From Coriobacteriaceae bacterium (GTDB taxonomy: Bacteria > Actinomycetota > Coriobacteriia > Coriobacteriales > Coriobacteriaceae): DNA of 64,000 bases. The stretch is from NCBI GenBank assembly GCA_025992855.1, contig DAJPGB010000001.1, positions 1,612,001 through 1,676,000 of the forward strand. Reading direction: 5' to 3'. Each line of letters starts with the position of its first letter. The first letter of the stretch is position 1. The translations under genes were made by a program, and so were the position numbers. Of the stretch, positions 42,201 to 50,297 are shown piece after piece. The notes below the pieces were generated by a model. It was not told where the DNA came from, made no database searches, and saw only the letters and a list, made by a program, of their open reading frames with translations.

Positions 42201-43286
42201 CTATTCCTCTTTGGCAAGATCGAAGGTCACAGTGATTCGATCACGCGAAACACGGATCTTTGGGTCGCCGCAAAGATTGAGATAGTACCGGGCGGCAAGA
42301 TCATTAAAGTCGCGCTCCACAGCACGCGAAAACTGTGCCATGTCATCCTTGGCAATACGCAGCCCACGACGATCCTTCGCGAGATCGACAGGAGCCGGCG
42401 CATGCGAGGATGAGTCACGCTCGCGCAGCAGACGCGCAGTCACACCGCGAACGGGCTTAATCTGCCCTGCCAAAATGCGATGGGCCGTGCGCTCGGACAT
42501 CTCAAGACCCAAACCCGAACAGATACGGATAAAGTCCTCGGCATCAGAGGCAAGGCCTAAACGATCGACAACCGGAAGCTCACTCTCGTCATCAATGAAC
42601 AGGAGACGAGACGTATCGAGCCGACTTGACGCTTGAGCATAAAGGGTCGCGGCAATCTCAGACGGAGAACCAAGATAGACATCGCAACCACGCAACTCCT
42701 CGAGCGCAAACTCACAAGCAGCGCGAATAATATTATGTGGGCCGCGAGCGCAGACATAACGTCCGTCCTCATCCTTGACGGCCTGGGGCCAGCTGGACTG
42801 ATCGGCACGCTCACTGAGGCGGTCGGCCGCAACGCTCACCTTAAAGGCTGAACCAAGATCGACGCCGGACGTGACCACACGGGCCTCGTCGGTGTTCTGC
42901 TTGATCGAAAACAATGCCATGCCACGACCGTGAACGCCCCAACGGTCCATCTTCATGCTCTCGAGCTTGGAGGTAACGCGGGCATCAAAGATTCGCTCTT
43001 GCATATCCTGCGGAACGCCAGAACCGTTATCCAGAAAGACAAGCGTGCGGACGCCATCTTCCTTGGTCGTGGCGAGATAGACCTTGTCGGCGCCGGCATC
43101 GCGAGCATTACGGAGCATTTCGATGACGATGTCCTCGACATGCTGAATGTCGTGCTTAGCCTGGCGCCGCTCGGCCTCCGAAACGCGGAGGCGGACATAC
43201 CCCTCGCCAAGGTTCTCCTCGACGCGAAGGTTGCCCTCCCCCGACATCGACGCGATAAATGAGATGAGCTCGTTCGCGTCGCTCAT
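42201..43286 (-). CDS. GHKL-type ATP-binding protein of unknown function
   Basis: A 361-aa soluble protein with a histidine-kinase/Hsp90/MutL-like ATPase domain: N box IVIEMLRNARDAGADKVYL, G1 box DNGSGVP, and G2 box WGVHGRGMALFS. There is no DHp helix, sensor or membrane segment. The C-terminal half (about 190-361) is unfamiliar. It starts 1 bp after rny and precedes spoVS, taking the place where B. subtilis has ymdB. A link to RNA turnover or DNA repair is suggested only by position. Confidence 0.85.
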   Translation of the reverse strand: MSDANELISFIASMSGEGNLRVEENLGEGYVRLRVSEAERRQAKHDIQHVEDIVIEMLRNARDAGADKVYLATTKEDGVRTLVFLDNGSGVPQDMQERIFDARVTSKLESMKMDRWGVHGRGMALFSIKQNTDEARVVTSGVDLGSAFKVSVAADRLSERADQSSWPQAVKDEDGRYVCARGPHNIIRAACEFALEELRGCDVYLGSPSEIAATLYAQASSRLDTSRLLFIDDESELPVVDRLGLASDAEDFIRICSGLGLEMSERTAHRILAGQIKPVRGVTARLLRERDSSSHAPAPVDLAKDRRGLRIAKDDMAQFSRAVERDFNDLAARYYLNLCGDPKIRVSRDRITVTFDLAKEE

Positions 43287-43287
43287 G

Positions 43288-44844
43288 TTATTTAGCGATA
43301 TCGACAGCGCGGCTCTCGCGAATCACGACGACGCGCACCTGACCGGGATACTCCATCTCTTCCTCGATCTGATGGGCGATATCGTGAGCCAGAACCGTGG
43401 ACTGGGCATCGGAAATCTTGTCCGGCTGGACCATGACGTGGACCTCGCGACCAGCCTGCATGGCATAGGTACGTTCGACGCCGTCATGAGAGTTGGCGAT
43501 CTCCTCGAGCTTCTCAAGACGCTTGATGTAGTTCTCGGCAGACTCGCGACGGGCACCGGGGCGAGAGGCAGAGACAGCATCGGCGGCCTGCACCAGGACA
43601 TCGAGCACCGTGTTGGGATCGACATCGGCATGGTGAGCCTCAATAGCGTGGACGATAACGGGCTTCTCGCCATAACGGCGGGCAAGCTCGGCGCCGATGA
43701 CGGCATGCGGGCCCTCGACGTCGTGGTCGATTGCCTTGCCCAGGTCATGAAGCAGGCCGGCGCGCTTGGCGGTCACAACGTCCAGGCCAAGCTCGGAAGC
43801 CATCACGCCGCACAGATCAGAGACCTCGAGGGAATGCTGAAGCACGTTCTGACCAAACGAGGTACGGTAGCGCAGGGCACCAAGGGTCTTGACGATCTCG
43901 GGGTGCAGATCGTGGATGCCGGTATCGAAGGCAGCCTGCTCGCCAGCCTCGCGCACGCGCTGCTGAACCAGGTCGGCGGCCTTGTGATACATCTCCTCGA
44001 TACGGGCAGGGTGAATGCGGCCGTCGGCGATGAGGTTCTCGAGGGCGACACGGGCGGTCTCACGACGGACCGGGTCGAAGCTCGAAAGAACGACGGTCTC
44101 GGGCGTGTCGTCGATCACGAGGTTGACGCCGGAAACCTGCTCGAAGGTCCGGATGTTGCGACCCTCGCGACCGATGATACGGCCCTTGAGGTCATCAGAG
44201 GGAATGTGCACGGAGGTAACGGTGACCTCGGCAGTGTGATCGGCAGCGCAGCGCTGAATCGCCAGAGACAGAATCTCCTGGGCGGTCTTGTGGCACTCGG
44301 CGCGAACCTGCTGCTCGGACTCGCGAATGATCGTGGCGGCCTCGTGGGTGACCTCGCCGCGAACCTTATCGAGGAGCTCCTTGTGGGCGTCCTCGCGGGT
44401 AAGGTCGGCGATACGCTCGAGCTCGGAGGTCTGCTTTGCGCAGAGCTCCTCGAGCTCACGGGAGCGCTTCTCGACCTGACCGGCCTGGCTGGACAGCTGA
44501 TGCTCGCGCTTGTCGAGAGCGTCGTTGCGGCGATCGAGGGATTCCTCGCGCTGCATCACGCGGTTCTCGAGCGTACGAATCTCGTTCTTACGCTGCTTGT
44601 CCTCAGCCTCAGCGGCCTGCTTGTTCTTGATGATCTCCTCTTTAGCCTCGAGCAGAGCCTCTTTTTTGAGGGTCTCGGCCTGACGCTTAGCATCACCGAT
44701 CAGGGACTCAGCCTGTGCGTGTGCCGACTGGATTTTTTCGTCGGCCTCGTGAAGACTACCCTGCTTGGCGGTGCGCATGTAGGCAATGGCGGCGATGGCA
44801 CCCAAAATGATGCCAACGAGCGCTGCGATGATAGGCATGCTCAC
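43288..44844 (-). CDS. rny: Ribonuclease Y
   Basis: A 518-aa membrane-anchored endoribonuclease initiating mRNA decay. An N-terminal transmembrane helix (about 2-22) and a long coiled coil (to about 205) precede a KH domain (IPSDDLKGRIIGREGRNIR, about 210-228) and an HD domain with LLHDLGKAIDHD near residue 365. All domains are complete. Confidence 0.97.
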   Translation of the reverse strand: MSMPIIAALVGIILGAIAAIAYMRTAKQGSLHEADEKIQSAHAQAESLIGDAKRQAETLKKEALLEAKEEIIKNKQAAEAEDKQRKNEIRTLENRVMQREESLDRRNDALDKREHQLSSQAGQVEKRSRELEELCAKQTSELERIADLTREDAHKELLDKVRGEVTHEAATIIRESEQQVRAECHKTAQEILSLAIQRCAADHTAEVTVTSVHIPSDDLKGRIIGREGRNIRTFEQVSGVNLVIDDTPETVVLSSFDPVRRETARVALENLIADGRIHPARIEEMYHKAADLVQQRVREAGEQAAFDTGIHDLHPEIVKTLGALRYRTSFGQNVLQHSLEVSDLCGVMASELGLDVVTAKRAGLLHDLGKAIDHDVEGPHAVIGAELARRYGEKPVIVHAIEAHHADVDPNTVLDVLVQAADAVSASRPGARRESAENYIKRLEKLEEIANSHDGVERTYAMQAGREVHVMVQPDKISDAQSTVLAHDIAHQIEEEMEYPGQVRVVVIRESRAVDIAK

Positions 44845-45004
44845 TCCTTTTTATGGATTCGTTACACAACAAAGCGAACCGTCCTTACGAACGGCTCGCG
44901 ACATTTGAGTAATATGGGCGCAGCTTATGCGGGTCGGATACAGATAAACATATAAACAAACTCATCACAGATGAGCACATATCACAAAGCAAATGACAGT
45001 ATTT

Positions 45005-45033
45005 ATCGTACGTTGAACCACAACAACTGTCAA
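45005..45033 (-). promoter_or_regulatory. Promoter of rny
   Basis: On the minus strand TTGACA (45033-45028), a 17-bp spacer and TACGAT (45010-45005) form a near-consensus promoter, giving a leader of about 155 nt before the rny ATG at 44844. Confidence 0.7.
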
Positions 45034-45095
45034 ATAAATGGCCCCAGCACGGCGGCTAAAACGCGGTGAACGGCAGGGCCACAAAACGCATACGC

Positions 45096-45788
45096 CTAAA
45101 CCGCACATTCCTCACGTTCGGCATCGAGACGTGCCTTAACGGCATCGGCGGCGATGTGATACGAGAAGCCCTTGCCCATCAAAAACCGAACCAGTTTTTC
45201 GAATCCGCGCGTCTCTGGAACACGCCGCTTGGCGAGCAGGGCTGACGCACGCGCCAAATCGTCTTCGACGGCAAAATAATCCTCGGGATAACCGGGAATG
45301 TCATCGAGCACGACATGACGGCGCTTGAGCTCGGTCTCGATTTTACGCTGTCCCCAACCGCGCCGCTTGCGTTCCTCGATAAAGTACGAGCAAAAGCGGT
45401 TCTCGTCTAAAAAGCGATACTCGGTGGCGCGCTCGACGGCGAAATCGATCGCGGGCTGGCGAAAGCCGTAGCGTGCCAACTTGTCACGGACCTCACCCGT
45501 CGCATGGTCGCGTCGCGATAGCATCTCGGTCACCATGGTAAGTGCACATTTACGCTCGATGAGCTGCACCGCTTCACGAAAGTTATCCCAATCACAGGGA
45601 AGATCGGGGCGATTTTTGACATACAGGCGCGCGACCCGCACGGGAATCCAAATGGACCGCTCAAAACCGCCCTCAAGCTCACAATCGATATGTGCGCAAG
45701 GCTTTTTGGACGCATACCCGCTCGAGAACGAGGAGGCCGCCTTCTTATCGGGAAAGACGACCGTGGCCTCGGTCACCGTATACGACAT
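45096..45788 (-). CDS. recX: RecA regulator RecX
   Basis: A 230-aa modulator of RecA filaments built from helical repeats (DKLARYGFRQPAIDFAVERA, SYFIEERKRRGWGQRKIETEL, LVRFLMGKGFSYHIAADAV). It is longer than E. coli RecX, with an extra N-terminal ~75-residue region. It lies 11 bp downstream of recA and is probably cotranscribed under LexA control. Confidence 0.92.
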   Translation of the reverse strand: MSYTVTEATVVFPDKKAASSFSSGYASKKPCAHIDCELEGGFERSIWIPVRVARLYVKNRPDLPCDWDNFREAVQLIERKCALTMVTEMLSRRDHATGEVRDKLARYGFRQPAIDFAVERATEYRFLDENRFCSYFIEERKRRGWGQRKIETELKRRHVVLDDIPGYPEDYFAVEDDLARASALLAKRRVPETRGFEKLVRFLMGKGFSYHIAADAVKARLDAEREECAV

Positions 45789-45799
45789 GAGCGTAACCG

Positions 45800-46948
45800 C
45801 TACTCGTCGTCATCATCGAGCATGGCGGAACCATCGATGGCGTAAAGCTCGTCAAACTCCTCAGGCGCAGGCTGATCGGTCAGCTCGACCTCGGATGGAG
45901 CATCGTCGTCAAACTCAAGCCCGCAGGCAAGGCGGACCTTATGCTCAATCTCGTCGGCGCAATCAGGGTGTTCGCGCAGGAACGCCTTGGCGGCCTCGCG
46001 ACCGTTGCCGAGCTTGTCCTCGCCATAGGCAAACCAGGAGCCCATCTTCTTGCAGATGCCGCACTCGACAGCCATGTCCAGAATCGAGCCCTCCTTAGAG
46101 ATGCCCGTACCGTACATGATGTCGAACTCAGCAGAACGGAACGGAGCTGCCACCTTGTTCTTAACGACCTTGGCGCGCACGCGGTTACCGATAACCTCAT
46201 CCTTAAGCTTAATGCTGTCGATGCGGCGAATGTCGATACGCACCGAAGAGAAGAACTTAAGGGCGCGGCCGCCCGTCGTGGTCTCGGGGTTGCCGAACAT
46301 GACGCCGATCTTCTCTCGCAGCTGGTTAATGAAGATGCATGTCGTGTTGGACTTGGACAGCGAGCCGGCGAGCTTGCGGAGCGCCTGACTCATCAGGCGA
46401 GCTTGCAAACCGACCGTGGTATCGCCGATCTCTCCCTCGATCTCGGCACGCGGGGTCAGCGCGGCGACGGAGTCGACGACGATGGCATCGATGGCGCCGG
46501 AACGCACGAGCATGTCAACAATCTCGAGCGCCTGCTCACCCGTATCAGGCTGGGAAATCAGTACCTCGTCGATATCCACGCCAATGCGCGCGGCATACGT
46601 GGGATCGAGCGCGTGCTCGGCATCGATAAATGCCACCACGCCACCCATTGCCTGGGCCTCGGCCAGGATCTCAAGCGAAAGCGTCGTCTTACCGGAGGAC
46701 TCAGGACCGTAAATCTCGACGATGCGGCCGCGCGGCACACCGCCGATACCCAGAGCGGCATCGAGTGCCAGAGCGCCCGTAGGGATGGCCTCGACCTCGA
46801 GCTCGGGGCCACCGTCGCCGTACCTCATGATGGAACCCTGGCCGAATTTCTTCTCGATCTCGGCCTTGGTGGTGGCGATCATCTCATCGCGCTCTTTACC
46901 CGTCGTGCGAGCATGAACGGTACGTACGGGACCTGAATTCTTGGCCAT
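45800..46948 (-). CDS. recA: Recombinase RecA
   Basis: A 382-aa recombinase. Walker A GPESSGKTT is at residues 81-89; other landmarks are FIDAEHALDP, the L1/L2 loops and the NQLREKIGVMFGNPETTTGG segment. The C-terminal tail is acidic. I chose the ATG at 46948, preceded by AGAGGAGGG. A LexA box sits inside its promoter spacer. Confidence 0.98.
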   Translation of the reverse strand: MAKNSGPVRTVHARTTGKERDEMIATTKAEIEKKFGQGSIMRYGDGGPELEVEAIPTGALALDAALGIGGVPRGRIVEIYGPESSGKTTLSLEILAEAQAMGGVVAFIDAEHALDPTYAARIGVDIDEVLISQPDTGEQALEIVDMLVRSGAIDAIVVDSVAALTPRAEIEGEIGDTTVGLQARLMSQALRKLAGSLSKSNTTCIFINQLREKIGVMFGNPETTTGGRALKFFSSVRIDIRRIDSIKLKDEVIGNRVRAKVVKNKVAAPFRSAEFDIMYGTGISKEGSILDMAVECGICKKMGSWFAYGEDKLGNGREAAKAFLREHPDCADEIEHKVRLACGLEFDDDAPSEVELTDQPAPEEFDELYAIDGSAMLDDDDE

Positions 46949-46978
46949 GAAAAGCCCTCCTCTTAACAACCTGCATCG

Positions 46979-47007
46979 ATAATAAACGAACGGCTGTTCG
47001 TGGTCAA
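46979..47007 (-). promoter_or_regulatory. recA promoter with embedded LexA box
   Basis: On the minus strand TTGACC (47007-47002), a 17-bp spacer and TATTAT (46984-46979) form the promoter. The spacer contains CGAACAGCCGTTCG (46987-47000), an SOS box, so LexA binding would block RNA polymerase directly. Confidence 0.92.
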
Positions 47008-47046
47008 CCGTTCAGATAAATCATATGCAGGCAGTCTTTCCAAAAC

Positions 47047-47085
47047 CCAACCAAACGCCGACCAAACACTGACCAAATGCTTGAC
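47047..47085 (-). repeat. Three 11-bp direct repeats upstream of recA
   Basis: On the plus strand CCAACCAAACG, CCGACCAAACA and CTGACCAAATG (47047-47079) follow each other with an exact 11-bp period, followed by CTTGAC. Read toward recA they are TTTGGTC repeats ending about 40 bp upstream of the -35. Part of the array (47057-47085) matches 26 of 29 bases at 968-996. Confidence 0.6.
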
Positions 47086-47177
47086 CACAAAGGGCCGAAT
47101 AAGAACAAGGAAGGCAAGAATACACCTATAACCAGCGCAAACGCTAAATTCGTCAGGGGTCCCTATCTCCACAATTA

Positions 47178-47195
47178 AGGGGCCCTAAGGCCCCT
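47178..47195 (-). terminator. Hairpin downstream of cinA
   Basis: AGGGGCC (47178-47184) and GGCCCCT (47189-47195) form a 7-bp stem with a 4-nt loop; read on the minus strand it is followed by TAATTG, a weak T-run. It separates cinA from the LexA-controlled recA promoter. Confidence 0.45.
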
Positions 47196-47205
47196 GAAAA
47201 CACGT

Positions 47206-47736
47206 CTATTCCATAGAGTTGAGCACAAGGGCAATGCGTCCCAATGCCTCCGCGACCGCATGGGCACGAACACACGAACGGTCGCCCTCATAGTGGCAGC
47301 GCACAGAGTCCACGACCGGCACTTCCCCATCAGCCGCGCGATACGCCCAGCCAATATAGAAAGTGCCAGCCGGATCGTCCTCAGTGCCGCCGCCGGGGCC
47401 GGCATAACCCGTTGCGCTCACTGCAATATCGCTCTGGTACAGCTCCAGCGAACCCGCCGCCATCTCGCGCGCGGTCTGATGCGACACCGCGGTATAGCGG
47501 TCGAGCGTCTCCTGATCAACACCCAAAACGCGATGCTTGATCTCATCGCAGTAGGTCACCGCACCGCCACGCAGCACCGCCGAGGCGCCCGGGATATCGG
47601 CAATCGTCGAGGCGATCATACCCGCTGTCAGCGACTCAGCCGTCGAAACCGTCACGCCCCGAGCGCTCGCGCGCTCGACAATATGACGCGCCAGCTCCTC
47701 GTTATGTGCGGAAATCTGATCAAAAGAGTCCGTCAT
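47206..47736 (-). CDS. cinA: CinA C-terminal family nicotinamide-nucleotide amidase
   Basis: A 176-aa protein equal to the C-terminal amidase domain of CinA (PncC), which deamidates NMN. STAESLTAGMIASTIADIPG and SATGYAGPGGG are diagnostic. The N-terminal molybdopterin-like domain of full CinA is absent, so this is the short form. I chose the ATG at 47736 after GGTGGG. It lies between pgsA and recA as in many Firmicutes. Confidence 0.93.
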   Translation of the reverse strand: MTDSFDQISAHNEELARHIVERASARGVTVSTAESLTAGMIASTIADIPGASAVLRGGAVTYCDEIKHRVLGVDQETLDRYTAVSHQTAREMAAGSLELYQSDIAVSATGYAGPGGGTEDDPAGTFYIGWAYRAADGEVPVVDSVRCHYEGDRSCVRAHAVAEALGRIALVLNSME

Positions 47737-47748
47737 ACCCACCAGGAC

Positions 47749-48387
47749 CTAGACCGAAAAGACGATCTTGCGGCAGTTCCAGAAGTATTGGGCGCCCGAG
47801 ATAACGGTCAGGACAACGGCAACGGCGTACAGGAAGCGCGACACCGAGTAGATGCCGAGCGTCAGCACCAGCGGGCCAAGGTGCAAGCCGGCCATCGCAA
47901 AGACACACAGGTAACCGCAAATGGAGACCATCGTGGTCGCCGTCTTGTACTTGCCAAGCTTATCGGCGGCAACGACCACGCCGGCGGCACTCGCAACCAT
48001 GCGCAGGGCGCTTACCAACAGCTCGCGGAACAAGATGATGAACACGGACCAAACCGACACGGCGCCAAAGTCCAAGAACAGCAGCAAGGCCGAGAACACG
48101 AGCAGCTTGTCGGCGATGGGATCCAAGAATTTACCGAAGTCGGTAATCTCGTTGCGCGAGCGCGCCAGATAGCCGTCAACCTTATCGGTGCACGACAGGA
48201 TGACGTACAGAATGAAGGCAGCGGCGGCGAGCGGGCCGTCGAAGGTGCTCCAATCTGTACCGGCAACACTCGTGTGAGAAAGCGCCGACACGATCATGAA
48301 CACCGGGATAAAGACGATGCGAACGCACGTCACGATGTTGGCGGGCGTCCAAACACTCGTCAGTTCCTTATTGCTCTCGTTTGCCAC
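47749..48387 (-). CDS. pgsA: CDP-diacylglycerol--glycerol-3-phosphate 3-phosphatidyltransferase
   Basis: A 212-aa polytopic membrane enzyme making phosphatidylglycerophosphate. TPANIVTCVRIVFIPVF at the N-terminus and the catalytic D-x2-DG-x2-AR-x8-G-x3-D-x3-D motif (CTDKVDGYLARS, then GKFLDPIADK) are complete. Its place beside cinA and rimO is the usual one for pgsA, in contrast to the paralogue at 26748. Confidence 0.95.
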   Translation of the reverse strand: MANESNKELTSVWTPANIVTCVRIVFIPVFMIVSALSHTSVAGTDWSTFDGPLAAAAFILYVILSCTDKVDGYLARSRNEITDFGKFLDPIADKLLVFSALLLFLDFGAVSVWSVFIILFRELLVSALRMVASAAGVVVAADKLGKYKTATTMVSICGYLCVFAMAGLHLGPLVLTLGIYSVSRFLYAVAVVLTVISGAQYFWNCRKIVFSV

Positions 48388-48396
48388 GACGCTCTC

Positions 48397-49746
48397 CTAC
48401 TCCACAACATGGCCGATAAGCTCATAGCAGAAGCTATCGGTAAACTCGACCGTCAGAATATCGCCCACAGATGCCTCGCTGGCATCCAGATGCACCGCGC
48501 CATCGGAATCAGGCGCCTGGAACCAGGCATGTCCGATCAGCTCGGCGCCGTCCTCGGTCTCTTCGATACCGTCGACGATCACCTGGGCGCGCTCGCCCAC
48601 ATGTGCGGCGGTGGCGGCAAAACCGAGCGACTCGGCCAGGTCCATGGCCTCCTGGGCGCGCTCGAGCTTGACCTCTTCGTCGACCTGGCCCTCCATCTTG
48701 GCGGCCAGGCTGCCCTCCTCCTGCGAGTAGGCAAAGACGCTCGTGTAGTCAAAGCCGACGGTGTCCATAAAGTCGATAAGGTCGCGGAACTCGTCGTCGG
48801 TCTCGGTCGGGAAGCCAACCATGGCCGTGGAACGGATCACGATGTCGGGGATGCGCTCACGTAGATCGTGGAACAGGTCCTCGAGCTCCTGGCGCGAACC
48901 GGAGCGACGCATGGCCTTAAGGATGCGTGCGTCGCAGTGCTGCACGGGGATATCGATATAGGGTAGCACCTCGGGGGTATCGCGAATCGTCTCGATAAGC
49001 TCGTCGGTCATGCCCTCGGGCTGCAGGTAGAGAACACGGACCCAGACGTTCTGCGGACGCACGGCCTCGGCGACGGCACGCAGCAGCTGCGCCAGATTGC
49101 GCGGCGAGCCCTCGGCGACGTCCTCGTCGGCAAAGTCGTTACCCCAAATACCCGTGTCCTGGCCGATCAGCACGATCTCGCGCACACCGCCGGCAACCAG
49201 GTCGCGCACCTCGGAGATAATGCTCTCGGCATTACGCGAGTGATAGCGACCGCGGATGTAGGGGATCATGCAGAAGCTGCAGAAACGGTTGCAGCCATCG
49301 GAAATCTTGACGTAGGCAACGGCACCCTCGACGGTACGCTTGACCTGCGGAATATAGGCTGCGATCTCACGCTCGACACCCAGTACGCCATCGATGACCG
49401 CTACGATGCCGTCCTCCTCGTCGGCCTTCACAAAGGCAGCGACCTCGGGCAGCTCGTCAGGCAGGTCGTCGCCATAGCGCGACGGCACACAGCCGCACAT
49501 GACGATGGGGCAAGAACGAACGCCGTCCTGAACCTCGTTGGCGAGCTCGAGCGTGGTCTCGATGCTCTCGGACGTTGCGGAGGCGAGGAACGAGCATGTA
49601 TTGACGATGGCGATATCGGCATCCTGCGGGTCGAATGCCTCTTCGTAGCCTGCGGCGGTCAAAAGAGAACGCATGCGGTCGGTGTCAACCTCGTTCTTAG
49701 CGCAGCCGAGGGTGATGTAGAGCACGGAGCCCAACGGTGTATCCAT
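48397..49746 (-). CDS. rimO: Ribosomal protein S12 methylthiotransferase RimO
   Basis: A 449-aa radical SAM enzyme modifying an aspartate of ribosomal protein S12. The UPF0004 domain begins LGCAKNEVDTDRM, which separates RimO from MiaB, followed by the radical SAM cluster CNRFCSFC, VQHCDARILKAMRR and a C-terminal TRAM domain. Confidence 0.95.
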   Translation of the reverse strand: MDTPLGSVLYITLGCAKNEVDTDRMRSLLTAAGYEEAFDPQDADIAIVNTCSFLASATSESIETTLELANEVQDGVRSCPIVMCGCVPSRYGDDLPDELPEVAAFVKADEEDGIVAVIDGVLGVEREIAAYIPQVKRTVEGAVAYVKISDGCNRFCSFCMIPYIRGRYHSRNAESIISEVRDLVAGGVREIVLIGQDTGIWGNDFADEDVAEGSPRNLAQLLRAVAEAVRPQNVWVRVLYLQPEGMTDELIETIRDTPEVLPYIDIPVQHCDARILKAMRRSGSRQELEDLFHDLRERIPDIVIRSTAMVGFPTETDDEFRDLIDFMDTVGFDYTSVFAYSQEEGSLAAKMEGQVDEEVKLERAQEAMDLAESLGFAATAAHVGERAQVIVDGIEETEDGAELIGHAWFQAPDSDGAVHLDASEASVGDILTVEFTDSFCYELIGHVVE

Positions 49747-49773
49747 GTTGGAGAGCGGTCCTTTCGAATGATA

Positions 49774-50271
49774 TTAGCGGTAGTTGGTGAACTGCAGCGG
49801 CTGGCCGTAGTCCTGGTCGCGCAGAAACTGGATCACGGTCTGCAACGCGTCCTTCGAAGCAGAGGAAACACGCAGCTTGTCGGCCTCGATGGTCACCTTG
49901 ACCTTGAGCTTTTGGTCCTTGATGTCCTTGTTGATCTTCTTGGCGGTCGTCTGGTCGATACCCTCGACGATATGGCCGAGCACGCGCACGGTGCCGCCCG
50001 ATGCCGCCTGCGGAGCATCCCACGAGACAGCCTTGAGGTCGATGCCGCGCTTGATGAGCTTGGAGCTCAGCACGTCGACAATCTGCTTGGAGACAAAGTC
50101 GGCCGGGGCGTTGATCGTAAAGAGCTTGTCGCCCTTCGAAAGCTCGATCGTGGCGCCGGAATCCTTAAGGTCATAGCGCTGAGAAATCTCGCGCGTGGTC
50201 TGCTGAAAGGCGTTGTCGACCTCTTGCATGTTGACCTCGGACACGACGTCGAAGCTGGAATCTTTAGCCAT
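49774..50271 (-). CDS. YajQ family nucleotide-binding protein
   Basis: A 165-aa UPF0234/YajQ protein: SSFDVVSEVNMQEVDNAF, SQRYDLKDSGATIEL, and VKVTIEADKLRVSS are diagnostic. Some homologues bind cyclic di-GMP; whether this one does is unknown, and no cyclic di-GMP enzyme is in the window. Confidence 0.94.
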   Translation of the reverse strand: MAKDSSFDVVSEVNMQEVDNAFQQTTREISQRYDLKDSGATIELSKGDKLFTINAPADFVSKQIVDVLSSKLIKRGIDLKAVSWDAPQAASGGTVRVLGHIVEGIDQTTAKKINKDIKDQKLKVKVTIEADKLRVSSASKDALQTVIQFLRDQDYGQPLQFTNYR

Positions 50272-50297
50272 GATGTTTCCTTTCGCGTACGAGCGGC

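Noticed and set aside
47047..47079. CRISPR-like direct repeats
   Set aside because: Only three 11-bp units without spacers; no cas gene in the window.
46963..47172. Minus-strand open frame upstream of recA
   Set aside because: It covers the recA promoter, LexA box and direct repeats and has no protein-like features.
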